Positions 51,957 to 61,531 of a DNA stretch of 64,000 bases are shown here, one piece after another (position 1 is the first letter of the stretch; each line of letters begins with the position of its first letter). The stretch is from Ditibartonella choladocola. GTDB lineage: Bacteria; Pseudomonadota; Alphaproteobacteria; Rhizobiales; Rhizobiaceae. The DNA lies in NCBI RefSeq assembly GCF_002007565.1, contig NZ_CP015625.1, positions 620,001 to 684,000 of the forward strand, written 5' to 3'. The position numbers were made by a program, and so were the translations under genes. The notes beneath the pieces are model-generated. The model searched no databases. It was not told the DNA's origin and saw only the letters and a program-made list of their open reading frames with translations.

Positions 51957-53693
51957 TTAATGGTCGGATGCTACAGAGGCTCCAATACCGGTTTCGGAGC
52001 GGATTTGTTGGGCAGCAAAACCGGCACGGTCTTGTTGTGCACGGCTGCTGTTATCCGTTATCGAAAACAGCCATACGCCGCCAAAACCCAATATCATCGA
52101 AAAAAGAGCAGGCGAGGTATATGGAAACAAAACCGTATCCGGTGAAAAACCGAATGTCGAAACCCATACGGCAGGCGACACGATTGTGAGACCAACCGAA
52201 GAAATCAATCCGAGAAAGCCGCCAATGACTGCACCCCTTGTCGTACATTTTTTCCAAAAAATGGAAAGCAGAAGAACAGGGAAATTTGCCGATGCAGCAA
52301 TAGCAAAAGCAAGCGCCACCATGAAGGCAACATTCTGTTGTTCAAAAACAATGCCGAGCAGAATTGCAATAATGCCGATAAGTGTCGTGGCAATACGCGA
52401 TATACGCAATTCGACATCGCTGGTCGCTGTTCCTTTTTTAATGACCATATTGAAAATGTCATGGGAAATTGCGGTTGCACCGGAAAGCGTAAGCCCTGCA
52501 ACGACGGCCAGAATGGTCGCAAATGCAACGGCCGATATGAAACCGTAAAACATATTACCGCCGACAGCTTTTCCCACCATAACAGCCGCCATATTGGCAG
52601 CACCTGCACCACTCGAAAGCGGGGCTGAAAGTTGTGGGTCGGAAAGAACCAATGCAATCGCGCCAAATCCGATGATGAAGATAACAATGTAGAAATATCC
52701 ATTCCAGACAGTTGCCCATAAAACGGATTTTCTCGCTTCTTTTGCATTTGGCACAGTGAAAAATCGCATCAGAATATGTGGTAATCCGGCAGTTCCGAAC
52801 ATGAGTGCCATACCGAAAGAAATAGCCGAAACAGGATCCTTAATGAAGCCACCGGGCGCCATAATGGATTGTCCTGCCGCGATTGCTTCAGGTGAAGTCG
52901 GGTCAACCGAGTTTTTTTGGGCAAACAGGCTTGCTTTGACATTGACTGCAGCCTGAAAGAAATTTTCAAAGCTGAAATTGAACTTGAGCAATATCATGAA
53001 CGCCATGAAAGTTACGCCGATAAGTAGCAAAACCGCTTTGATAATTTGTACCCATGTTGTTGCTGTCATGCCGCCGAACAGCACGTAAATCATCATCAAT
53101 ACGCCAACCAGAATAACGGCATAAAGATAATCCAGTCCGAACAGGAGTTTGATAAGCTGGCCGGCACCAACCATTTGCGCAATAAGATAGAACGCCACAA
53201 CGGCCAGCGTACCACAGGCGGCGAATATACGTACCGGCGCGGTGGCAAAACGGAAGCCTGCAACATCGGCAAAATTGAACCGCCCCAAATTTCTCAGGCG
53301 TTCGGCAACCAGAAACATGACAATAGGCCATCCGACGAGAAAGCCGACAGCATAGATGAGGCCATCATAACCGACGCTCATCACCATGGCCGATATTCCC
53401 AGAAACGAAGCGGCCGACATAAAGTCACCGGCAATCGCCAAGCCGTTCTGGAAACCGGTTATACCGCCACCGGCTGTATAGAAATCAGCGCGTGATTTGG
53501 TCCGGTTGGCAGCCCATTTGGTAATCCACAAAGTCAAAGCAACAAATACGAAAAACATGATTATTGCTGACCAATTGGTGGCCTGTTTCGGAAGTTCGCC
53601 GCCAATAGCATCAGCTTTCGCGTTGATACTGGCGAGTAGTGCAAAGGCGGTTCCGAAAATAACGGGTTTTTTAAAAAAATAAAGGAGGCTCAT
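51957..53693 (-). CDS. actP: Cation/acetate symporter (SSS family)
   Basis: Sodium:solute symporter of 578 residues with about 13 membrane helices, taking up acetate and other short monocarboxylates. A hydrophobic N-terminus resembling a signal segment (about 8-28) is usual for ActP. Family patterns include [30 protein letters not shown], quoted here only as the SSS/ActP hallmark, and [14 protein letters not shown]. Its ATG overlaps the stop of the DUF485 gene by 4 bases, the yjcH-actP pairing. With the D-lactate-type dehydrogenases nearby it points to use of fermentation acids. Confidence 0.93.
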   Translation of the reverse strand: MSLLYFFKKPVIFGTAFALLASINAKADAIGGELPKQATNWSAIIMFFVFVALTLWITKWAANRTKSRADFYTAGGGITGFQNGLAIAGDFMSAASFLGISAMVMSVGYDGLIYAVGFLVGWPIVMFLVAERLRNLGRFNFADVAGFRFATAPVRIFAACGTLAVVAFYLIAQMVGAGQLIKLLFGLDYLYAVILVGVLMMIYVLFGGMTATTWVQIIKAVLLLIGVTFMAFMILLKFNFSFENFFQAAVNVKASLFAQKNSVDPTSPEAIAAGQSIMAPGGFIKDPVSAISFGMALMFGTAGLPHILMRFFTVPNAKEARKSVLWATVWNGYFYIVIFIIGFGAIALVLSDPQLSAPLSSGAGAANMAAVMVGKAVGGNMFYGFISAVAFATILAVVAGLTLSGATAISHDIFNMVIKKGTATSDVELRISRIATTLIGIIAILLGIVFEQQNVAFMVALAFAIAASANFPVLLLSIFWKKCTTRGAVIGGFLGLISSVGLTIVSPAVWVSTFGFSPDTVLFPYTSPALFSMILGFGGVWLFSITDNSSRAQQDRAGFAAQQIRSETGIGASVASDH

Positions 53694-53998
53694 TGTTTGA
53701 CCTCCTTCTTGATTTCATCAATATAATTGTCGTAACTGCTATTGGCGATCAAAATGTAGATTGCGGTCAGCAGAACCATCAACACAATCACACCAATCCC
53801 GATCGGGATGGCTATCGTTGTAACGCCGGTTCCAATGCGTAAACTCAGAAATTGTTTGTCAAAGGCAATCAGTGCAATCCAACCGTAATAGACAACGAGT
53901 GCTATAAGTGTGAGAACGCCGCCCAGTCTGTTACGTTTTTTCCTTAACGTGATATAGGCCGGGTTCGCCTCAATTCGGGAAATGGTTTCTTTATCCAT
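53690..53998 (-). CDS. yjcH: DUF485 (YjcH) inner-membrane protein
   Basis: A 102-residue protein with two membrane helices (about 25-47 and 58-82) and a charged C-terminus. DUF485 proteins almost always precede an acetate symporter and are presumed accessory to it. Here the gene is first in the pair and overlaps actP by 4 bases. GAGGAG stands before the ATG. YjcH orthology is based on context and size. Confidence 0.9.
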   Translation of the reverse strand: MDKETISRIEANPAYITLRKKRNRLGGVLTLIALVVYYGWIALIAFDKQFLSLRIGTGVTTIAIPIGIGVIVLMVLLTAIYILIANSSYDNYIDEIKKEVKQ

Positions 53999-54639
53999 AA
54001 CGGCTCCTCTTCCGTAACAGGAATAGTTTTCAATTTCAGGAGAATATCGTTACTTGTAATATGCTCTACAGAAGAACTTGCGCTTTACTTGTTAAAATAC
54101 GAGTTTTCTCTGTTACAATTTGCGTTTCAGGCAAATTATATTCGTCTCGCATTTCTTGGAGACAGCATAATTCCAATAAAATTATTAGTTTTAGAAGTAA
54201 CAAAAACTCCTGTTTTCACCTATAAAGTGAAATGAACTCAAGGCCTCCTCTTGCTCCTTTTCGTTCGATTAAAAGGATTATTCAAATTGACTGTTATGTC
54301 AATATCGACAGGAAGAAGTTTAAGCGTTTTATTAGTTATGGTCATTCAACTTTTCGTATATATACTATTAAATGATTGTTTTTATTAATTTATTATAAAT
54401 AAAACAGATTATAGTCCGGCAATGGGGTTTTTCACGACATGAAAAACTATATCATAATAAATATATCAAGGTTTTTGCTGATAGGAATGAATAAAAATCT
54501 GGTGTGAATTGTGTGCGGCATTGTCTTTGAAAAATCGTAGCAAAAAATAATATGGATTTTATCATATTCGGATATTGATAAATTTCATGATAAGCTATTT
54601 CGAGCTAACGGATTTATCGCAAATTTGGATGAAAGCATT
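53999..54639. other. Divergent AT-rich intergenic region, 641 bases
   Basis: Holds promoters for yjcH-actP (left) and the DUF488 gene (right). Strongly AT-rich throughout, with no open frame of note and no clear inverted repeat. Its length suggests regulatory sites for acetate use, but none was recognised. Confidence 0.5.
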
Positions 54640-55002
54640 ATGAAAATAACGATAAAAAGGGTTTATGAACCATATTCGGAAGATGACGGTTGGCGCGTAT
54701 TGATTGACCGTCTCTGGCCGAGAGGGCTTTCACGCGAGAAAGCCCATCTTGACGATTGGCAAAAGGAATTCGCTCCGAGCAATGATTTACGTCACTGGTT
54801 CAACCACGATGTGAGCAAATGGGAAGAATTCAAAAGCCGTTATATTACCGAGCTTGATGGTCAATCCCAAGCAATCGGGCAATATCTTTCTTCCCTCGAA
54901 AAACACCCCCGTGTAACTTTGCTATATGCTGCTCATGACGAAAAGCACAACAACGCGGTGGTATTTCTCAATTATCTGGAAAACCGTATTTTCCGGGATT
55001 GA
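54640..55002 (+). CDS. DUF488 family protein (YeaO-like)
   Basis: A 120-residue soluble protein; the ATG at 54640 gives MKITIKRVYEPYSEDDG, the usual opening. Family hallmarks RVLIDRLWPRGLSREKA and LRHWFNHDVSKWEEFKSRY are present (given as two short patterns), followed by TLLYAAHDEKHNNAVVFLNYL. Function in the family is not established. The last 35 bases overlap the 3' end of the convergent dehydrogenase gene. Confidence 0.9.
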   Translation: MKITIKRVYEPYSEDDGWRVLIDRLWPRGLSREKAHLDDWQKEFAPSNDLRHWFNHDVSKWEEFKSRYITELDGQSQAIGQYLSSLEKHPRVTLLYAAHDEKHNNAVVFLNYLENRIFRD

Positions 55003-56362
55003 GAATATTGTCGGGGTCAAGTGCCTGTTTGATAGTCCACATAAAATCTACGGCTTTTCCCAATTCTATGCGCAAATATTTGGTTTTGCGCTGGCCAATG
55101 CCGTGCTCGCCCGTGCAAGTGCCGCCCATTGAAATTGCACGCTCCGACAGTCTTTGAGTAAATTCATAGATGCGTTTTTCTTCCGCTTCGTTATCTTTCG
55201 GGTAACCGACAAAAACATGGAAGTTGCCATCTCCGACGTGACCAATGATGGGGCCAATCAAATTGTGTTCCTTCAAGTCTTTTTGCGTTTCGGTAACGCA
55301 ATCGGCAAGACGTGAAATAGGCACACAGGCATCTGTAGAAAAGACGTCGCATTCGGGTAAGCTCGCCTCGGCAGCCCATAATGCGCTATGACGGGCTTTC
55401 CAAAGTTGGGCACGTTTTTCCGGGTCGGTTGATTGCTGGAAATTGGTCGAACCATGGGCAGCAGCAATTTCACTGAAAGTGGCAGCCTGACTTGCAACGC
55501 TTGCTTCGTCACCGTGAAATTCAACACAAAGCGTCGGCCGTGGCTCCAAAGTCAAACCGGAATAGGCGTTACACGCTTTGACCATAAATTCGTCCATCAG
55601 TTCCACACGTGCAAAAGGTATAGCGCATTGGATAGATTCAATAACCGTATTACATGCGTCTCCAATACTGGCAAAAGTACAAATACCGCTGGATACGACT
55701 TCGGGTATCGGGTGCAGACGTATTGTCAATTCTGTAAAAAGACCGAGAGTGCCTTCCGAGCCGACGAGAAGACGGGTCAAATCATAACCCGCAGCAGATT
55801 TTTTTGCGCGACTTGCTGTGTGTATAAGGCTGCCATCAGCCATAACGGCCTCGGCGCTCAGAACGGCTTCCCTCATTGTCCCGTAACGCACTGCACTTGT
55901 ACCTGAAGCGCGTGTGGCCGCCATTCCTCCGATAGATGCATTCGCACCGGGGTCGATCGGGAAGAACAACCCGCTGTCGCGCAACCAGCTATTCAATGTT
56001 TCGCGCGTAATTCCCGGCTGTACAGTAATCGTCATATCTTCAGGCGAAAAAGACACAACCTGATCCATTTTTGAAAAATCGATGCTGATACCACCTACCG
56101 GAGCATTCAATTGCCCTTCAAGCGAGCTTCCCACACCAAAACCGATAATCGGCATTTTATGACGGGCGCAAATTTTTACCGTCTTGACAACATCATCTTT
56201 TGACAATGCATAAACAACGCCATCAGGCACTTCGTGCCGCAATTTTGTTTCATTGTGCGAGTGGGTATCACGAACTGAAAGATTGTTGCTGAAACGATTG
56301 CCAAAGGCCGTTTCCAATTCTTTACATACTTGATCTACGGTCTTTTGATCTAATCTAGCCAT
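54968..56362 (-). CDS. FAD-linked dehydrogenase, D-lactate/glycolate oxidase (GlcD/Dld) type, copy 1
   Basis: A 464-residue flavoprotein of the vanillyl-alcohol-oxidase fold. The FAD-binding domain (about 35-215) shows PIIGFGVGSSLEGQ and PIDPGANASIGGMAATRASG; the C-terminal domain ends with CTGEHGIGQRKTKYL and LDPDNILNPGKY, typical of D-lactate dehydrogenase (cytochrome) and GlcD proteins. It would oxidise D-lactate or another 2-hydroxyacid and pass electrons to the respiratory chain. No GlcE/GlcF genes adjoin. A close paralogue lies next to it on the same strand. Confidence 0.88.
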   Translation of the reverse strand: MARLDQKTVDQVCKELETAFGNRFSNNLSVRDTHSHNETKLRHEVPDGVVYALSKDDVVKTVKICARHKMPIIGFGVGSSLEGQLNAPVGGISIDFSKMDQVVSFSPEDMTITVQPGITRETLNSWLRDSGLFFPIDPGANASIGGMAATRASGTSAVRYGTMREAVLSAEAVMADGSLIHTASRAKKSAAGYDLTRLLVGSEGTLGLFTELTIRLHPIPEVVSSGICTFASIGDACNTVIESIQCAIPFARVELMDEFMVKACNAYSGLTLEPRPTLCVEFHGDEASVASQAATFSEIAAAHGSTNFQQSTDPEKRAQLWKARHSALWAAEASLPECDVFSTDACVPISRLADCVTETQKDLKEHNLIGPIIGHVGDGNFHVFVGYPKDNEAEEKRIYEFTQRLSERAISMGGTCTGEHGIGQRKTKYLRIELGKAVDFMWTIKQALDPDNILNPGKYGFPDN

Positions 56363-57085
56363 TCTCTACACTCCTCACCCCGTATTGGATAGCCATCCAG
56401 TAAGTTGATACGATTTTGCACTATTTTTCAATGAAAATCTTTTTGAAATGAATTTATTCCTAAAAATAATAGGTAAAACAGTGTGATTATATTTGTTTTT
56501 AAAAAGTCTTTGCGGATATGACGATGTAGATATGACTTTGAAAAACAATCAATATCAATAAATTCGGAATGGCTTTTAATGGTCTTCTTGCAAGTTATGA
56601 AACCCTGCACAAGTCGCTCGAACCTCAACAGGCTGTTATGAAATGAACTATTATGGAATGAAACAGGGAAGTGACGAACAAACGCGTCAGACAGCAAAGT
56701 TCGGTTCCATTGGTGGAAATAGCACTTTCAAAGCGGGCGCATGAACAGGCCGGTCGCATTAACAGGCCGAGCGCATGAACAGGCCGGTCGCATGAACAGG
56801 CCGTTCGCATTAACAGGCCGAGCGCATGGATGAAGAAAACGGGGATATTTGTTCATTCATTTTATTTTTAGCCGCAGATATATCGACTTTTCGTAATCGT
56901 AATCATAGGCGTTGAAAAGCCATGAAAAACGGAAATCCGAACAGTTTTTGGCTGTCGGGATTTCCGGTTAAAGCAGATTGTTCAAAAAAGAAGAACGAAA
57001 CCGGCTCTCATAAATAAATCGGCTGCGTTACCAATATTCTAATTTTGAACCGGCCGTTCACTCTATTTTATCAATTTTGTCGATC
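56363..57085. other. Intergenic region between the two paralogous dehydrogenase genes, with a 17-bp tandem repeat
   Basis: No gene seen in 723 bases. It should hold the copy-1 promoter and copy-2 terminator. The repeat array at 56738-56830 is listed separately. Short frames across it translate into Arg/Cys-rich sequence without coding character. Confidence 0.5.
56738..56830. repeat. 17-bp tandem repeat array, about 5.5 copies
   Basis: Copies at 56738-56754, 56755-56771, 56772-56788, 56789-56805, 56806-56822 and a partial copy to 56830. The consensus is CGCATGAACAGGCCGGT; copies 2 and 5 are identical variants (T for G at position 6, AG at the end), as are copies 1 and 3. The near-identical and alternating variants suggest recent expansion. 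Confidence 0.9.
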
Positions 57086-58483
57086 TCAATAATCTTCAAA
57101 GCCGTATTTACCGGGATTGAGTATATTATCGGGATCAAGAGCTTTCTTTATTGCCCACATGTAATCGACAGCGTTGCCAAGTTCGAGCCTGAGATATTTG
57201 GCTTTTCTCTGCCCGATACCATGTTCGCCGGTGCAGGTTCCGTCCATAGAAATTGCCCTTTCGGACAATCTTTCGGAAAATTCATAAACCTTCTTTTCTT
57301 CCTCTTTGTTGCCTTTATGGTATCCCAGCAGGACGTGGAAGTTACCGTCGCCCACATGCCCGACCATGGGGCCGATCAGGTGATGCTCTTGCAAATCTTT
57401 CTGTGTTTCACCAACACAATCGGCAAGTCGTGAAATCGGCACACATGCATCGGTCGAAAAAACATCGCAATCAGGAAGGCTTGCTTGCGCTGCCCAGAAT
57501 GCTTCATGGCGCGCCTTCCACAATTCGGCACGTTTATCGGGGTCAGTGGAATGTTTGAAATCTTTCGAGCCGTGAGAGGCTGCAATCTCTCCGAAAAGGG
57601 CAACTTGCGCAGCCACACTTGTTTTATCACCGTGAAATTCGACACAAAGGGTGGGAAGCGGATCAAGTGTCAATCCCGAATAGGCATTGCAGGCTTTGGT
57701 CATGAATTCATCAAGAAGTTCGACACGTGCAAACGGAATAGCGCATTGGATTGATTCAATCACTGCATTACATGCGTCTGTTACCGTCGGAAAGGTGCAA
57801 GCTCCACACGACACGACTTCCGGTATCGGATGAAGACGCACTGTAATTTCGGTAAAAATGCCGAGTGTTCCTTCAGAGCCAACGAGAAGACGTGTCAGGT
57901 CATAACCGGCAGCAGATTTCTTGGCACGGCTTGCCGTATGGATAATAGATCCGTCTGCCATAACAGCCTCGGCGCTCAAAACGGCCTCTCTCATTGTACC
58001 GTAGCGCACCGCATTTGTACCGGATGCGCGCGTGGAGGCCATGCCGCCGATCGAAGCATCTGCGCCGGGGTCGATGGGGAAGAACAGCCCGCTATCGCGC
58101 AACCAGCTATTCAGCGTTTCGCGGGTAATGCCGGGCTGAACGGTTATTGTCATATCTTCCGGCGAGAAAGATACGACCTGATCCATTTTTGAAAAATCAA
58201 TACTGATGCCACCTTTGGGAGCATTGAGCTGCCCTTCGATAGAACTGCCCGCACCAAAGGCGATAATCGGCATTTTATAATGCGCGCAAATCTTTACAAT
58301 TTTTGCAACATCATCCTTGGATGTGGCATAAACAACGCCATCAGGACATTGTTGATAAAGAGCTGTTATGTTATGGGAATGCGCCTGACGAACAGAAAGA
58401 TTGCTGCTGAACCGTTCTCCGAAAGCTGTTTTCAATTCTTCACAAACACGATCTCTTGTCGCTTCATCACAGTTTTTTGCCAT
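57086..58483 (-). CDS. FAD-linked dehydrogenase, D-lactate/glycolate oxidase (GlcD/Dld) type, copy 2
   Basis: Paralogue of the gene at 54,968-56,362, aligned end to end with few gaps. The ATG at 58483 (465 residues) follows AGAGAGAG and begins MAKNCDEATRDRVCEEL, collinear with MARLDQKTVDQVCKEL of copy 1; an upstream start at 58564 would add 27 residues not shared. It has the same FAD and C-terminal motifs (AFGAGSSIEGQ, PIDPGADASIGGM, CTGEHGIGQRK). Differences are spread through the whole protein, so the duplication is not very recent and substrates may differ. D-lactate is the best guess for at least one. Confidence 0.88.
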   Translation of the reverse strand: MAKNCDEATRDRVCEELKTAFGERFSSNLSVRQAHSHNITALYQQCPDGVVYATSKDDVAKIVKICAHYKMPIIAFGAGSSIEGQLNAPKGGISIDFSKMDQVVSFSPEDMTITVQPGITRETLNSWLRDSGLFFPIDPGADASIGGMASTRASGTNAVRYGTMREAVLSAEAVMADGSIIHTASRAKKSAAGYDLTRLLVGSEGTLGIFTEITVRLHPIPEVVSCGACTFPTVTDACNAVIESIQCAIPFARVELLDEFMTKACNAYSGLTLDPLPTLCVEFHGDKTSVAAQVALFGEIAASHGSKDFKHSTDPDKRAELWKARHEAFWAAQASLPDCDVFSTDACVPISRLADCVGETQKDLQEHHLIGPMVGHVGDGNFHVLLGYHKGNKEEEKKVYEFSERLSERAISMDGTCTGEHGIGQRKAKYLRLELGNAVDYMWAIKKALDPDNILNPGKYGFEDY

Positions 58484-58903
58484 TATTTTTACTCTCTCTT
58501 TAGACGGGCAATTTTTCTTAGCCACTTTCGCGCCAGGCGTAAGAAATTGCAATGATATTTCCAAAAATCATATTGTCGATCGCCGACAGGCGACAATTTT
58601 TCCGATGGGCTAGATATTTGTTCTACCGGAAGGTTCAAATTCTTTTCGGGAACAAGCGGCGTTAACGGCTGAAAACATATGTCTTCGTAAAATCAAAGTT
58701 GACGTTCTTTGTCTTGACTTTTCGTTATGGGCAATTCGAGCATCGTGAACGTAACTTTCCCGATATTTTGCATTCACAGTCAATGCGGTCGCAAAGCGTT
58801 GGCACGCGAACTGGCTGAGCCTTAACCGTTATGAATGTTTCCGGCATTTTAACATTGCGCAATAAAATTGACCGGAAACAAAAGGCGATTGCTGATCCGA
58901 AAA
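58484..58903. other. Intergenic region between copy 2 and copA
   Basis: Promoter region of copy 2 and 3' flank of copA. No hairpin with a T run and no gene was found. Confidence 0.45.
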
Positions 58904-61390
58904 TTACAATACCGGTTTGAAACCTCTCAAACGCAGCGCATTGGAAAGCACAAAGACACTTGATATTGCCATCGCCGCGGCTGACAGCATTGGCGATAAT
59001 TGGACGCCCCAGACCGGATAAAAAATTCCGGCAGCAACAGGGATGAGCAGAACATTATAGCCAAACGCCCAGAACAAATTCTGCTTGATGTTGCGGATTG
59101 TTGCTTTTGAAATAGCAATTGCATTGACAACGCCCGTCGGATCTCCCGACATTAATACAACATCGGCACTTTCAATAGCGACATCCGCACCCGTACCGAT
59201 GGCAATGCCGGTATCGGCAGCGGCAAGGGCAGGGGCATCATTAATGCCGTCACCGACAAAGGCAACACGGCGTTCGCCCCCACTTATTTTTTTTACAGCA
59301 TCGACTTTTCCTGCCGGAAGCACTTCAGCAACGATTTCTGAAATACCGAGTTTTGAACCGATCGTCTTTGCCGTATTACGGTTATCTCCGGTGACAAGTG
59401 CTGTTGCAATTCCCATTTTTTCAAGTTCTGCAATGGTTTTTCCCGAATTCTGTTTAACGGGGTCTTCGACCGCGAAAATTGCAGCCGCCTTATTGTCTAT
59501 TGCAGCATAAAAAGGTGTCATGCCTTGATCGCCGAAATGCCGCGCATCGTCGGCAAAAGGCGTAATATCAACTTTTATTTCCTTCATATAACGGTCGGCC
59601 CCGATAACGACTTCATGCCCGTTAACCTTGCCTGAAATACCGAATCCGGGTTTGGAGTTGAAATCTTCGACCGTCGAAAGAGTTATGCCGGCTTTTTTTG
59701 CAGCTTCATTCAAAGCTTCGCCAATCGGGTGTTCGGAACGTAATTCTACAGCGGCAACATCCGCCAATGTTTGTCTTTCATCAAATCCTTTGGCTGTGAT
59801 GATTTTGTTCAACACCGGTTTACCTACCGTCAGTGTACCGGTTTTATCGAAAGCGACGATGTCTGTATCACGCAAAGTTTGCAACGCGTCACCACGACGG
59901 AAGAGAATGCCGAGAGTGGCTGCGCGGCCTGTGCCCACCATAATGGATGTCGGGGTTGCAAGACCCATTGCGCATGGGCAGGCGATAATCAGTACCGATA
60001 CACCGGCAATAAGGGCATGTGGAAATTGCGGAGCAGGGCCGACAAAAAACCAGATAAAAAACGTAACAATTGCGGCTGCAAAAACTGCGGGAACGAACCA
60101 GCCTGTCACTTTATCAACCAAAGCCTGAATGGGTAGTTTTGCAGTTTGTGCATCTTCAACCATTTTCTGGATTTGTGCAATGAGTGTGTCGCCCCCGATC
60201 TTCTCCGCACGAAATGTCAAGGATCCATTACCGTTGACCGTTCCACCGTAAACCTTGTCACCTTCCTTCTTGGCAACAGGTAAAGGTTCACCTGTCATCA
60301 TCGACTCGTCAACATTCGAGTTGCCGTTGATAACCGAGCCATCAACGGGAAATTTTTCTCCCGGTCGCATAACTATAATGTCCCCGACGGCAACATCATC
60401 AAGTGCAACATCTATTTCTTCATTGTTTCTTAAAACGCGTGCTGTTTTCGGTTTCAAACCGGCAAGCATACGTATGGCTTCACCGGTGCGACCACGCGCT
60501 CCCGCTTCAAGATAACGGCCAAGCAGAATCAAGGTAACAATAACGGCTGCCGCCTCGAAATAGACATTGTTGGTACCTTCCGGCATATAAGCACCGGCAA
60601 AAGTGGCAACAGTGGAATAGGACCATGCCGCAAAGGAACCGACAGCCACAAGCGAATTCATATCCGGCGCGGCACGAAAAAGGTTTGGAATACCGGCCTT
60701 GAAAAACCGCCAACCGGGGCCGAACAGAACCAGCGTTGTCAAAATGAATTCGACGAGACGGGAAGGGAACATGCCAATCGTTGCCATCACAAAATGATGG
60801 AACCATGGGATAATATGCCCGCCCATTTCGAGAACAAAAACGGGAATAGTCAGAATAAGAGCTATAACCAGAGAGCGGCCAAGTTTATGCGCCTCGACAG
60901 CTTGTCTGTCGACTTGGTTATGATTATTGACCGGCTTTGCACCATAACCGGCTTTTTCGACCGCTTTTTCCAATGCATCGACTGTTGTCACATTTTTGAG
61001 CATTTCCACATGGGCGCGATTCGTTGCCAGATTGACAACAGCCGTCTTGACCCCGTCGACGGATTGTAGGGCTTTTTCGACGCGCCGCACACAAGAGGCA
61101 CAACTCATTCCCTCAATATCAAGATCAACAGGCTGATAACCTACTTCGTAGCCGGCTTTTTCGACCGCGTTTACAAGTTCGCTGGTGGAAAGTTTCTTGC
61201 TGGCGGTAATATTGGCTTTTTCAGTTGCCAAATTGACGACCGCATTGTCTACGCCTTCAACTTTTTTCAGAGCCTTTTCAACGTGTCTTACGCAGGATGC
61301 ACAGGTCATCCCTTCAATATCAAGCTCGATACGAAAATCGTCTTTTGCCGGTATTCGGTTATTTTCGTCTATATGTGAAATTGTTGTCAT
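58904..61390 (-). CDS. copA: Cu(+)-exporting P1B-type ATPase
   Basis: Pumps Cu(I) from cytoplasm to periplasm. Order of parts: two HMA domains with metal sites at Cys30/Cys33 (GMTCASC) and Cys97/Cys100 (GMSCASC), eight membrane helices, CPC at 471-473 ([11 protein letters not shown]), Asp515 of DKTGT, HP in [17 protein letters not shown], and the last helices with Asn-containing FWAFGYN and [15 protein letters not shown] (MxxSS), which define the copper branch. Length of 828 is typical for two HMA domains. A CueR-like promoter lies upstream; copZ at 19.7 kb is its likely chaperone. Confidence 0.95.
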   Translation of the reverse strand: MTTISHIDENNRIPAKDDFRIELDIEGMTCASCVRHVEKALKKVEGVDNAVVNLATEKANITASKKLSTSELVNAVEKAGYEVGYQPVDLDIEGMSCASCVRRVEKALQSVDGVKTAVVNLATNRAHVEMLKNVTTVDALEKAVEKAGYGAKPVNNHNQVDRQAVEAHKLGRSLVIALILTIPVFVLEMGGHIIPWFHHFVMATIGMFPSRLVEFILTTLVLFGPGWRFFKAGIPNLFRAAPDMNSLVAVGSFAAWSYSTVATFAGAYMPEGTNNVYFEAAAVIVTLILLGRYLEAGARGRTGEAIRMLAGLKPKTARVLRNNEEIDVALDDVAVGDIIVMRPGEKFPVDGSVINGNSNVDESMMTGEPLPVAKKEGDKVYGGTVNGNGSLTFRAEKIGGDTLIAQIQKMVEDAQTAKLPIQALVDKVTGWFVPAVFAAAIVTFFIWFFVGPAPQFPHALIAGVSVLIIACPCAMGLATPTSIMVGTGRAATLGILFRRGDALQTLRDTDIVAFDKTGTLTVGKPVLNKIITAKGFDERQTLADVAAVELRSEHPIGEALNEAAKKAGITLSTVEDFNSKPGFGISGKVNGHEVVIGADRYMKEIKVDITPFADDARHFGDQGMTPFYAAIDNKAAAIFAVEDPVKQNSGKTIAELEKMGIATALVTGDNRNTAKTIGSKLGISEIVAEVLPAGKVDAVKKISGGERRVAFVGDGINDAPALAAADTGIAIGTGADVAIESADVVLMSGDPTGVVNAIAISKATIRNIKQNLFWAFGYNVLLIPVAAGIFYPVWGVQLSPMLSAAAMAISSVFVLSNALRLRGFKPVL

Positions 61391-61410
61391 GACACGTGCC
61401 TTTCACACCA

Positions 61411-61442
61411 AGAGATAATGGTTCCCCTTATGGGAAGGTCAA
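61411..61442 (-). promoter_or_regulatory. CueR-like promoter/operator of copA
   Basis: On the minus strand TTGACC (61437-61442), a 19-base spacer, then TATCTC. The spacer dyad is ACCTTCCC-ATAA-GGGGAACC, close to the E. coli CueR site at copA (remembered as ACCTTCC...GGAAGGT). It ends about 20 bases before the copA ATG. Confidence 0.82.
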
Positions 61443-61455
61443 GAGAAAAAGCAAA

Positions 61456-61492
61456 AGAAAAAGCCTTATCGGAAATTAGTTCCGATAAGGCT
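61456..61492 (-). terminator. Intrinsic terminator of the DUF882 gene
   Basis: A perfect 13-bp stem, AGCCTTATCGGAA (61462-61474) with TTCCGATAAGGCT (61480-61492), followed on the minus strand by TTTTTCTTTT. It separates the DUF882 gene from copA, whose promoter lies just beyond. Confidence 0.9.
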
Positions 61493-61531
61493 CTCATTAG
61501 CAAAATTTGAACTATTATTGCCGCGAAGCAA

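Noticed and set aside
56738..56830. Possible CRISPR array
   Set aside because: The 17-bp units are contiguous with no spacers, so this is a minisatellite.
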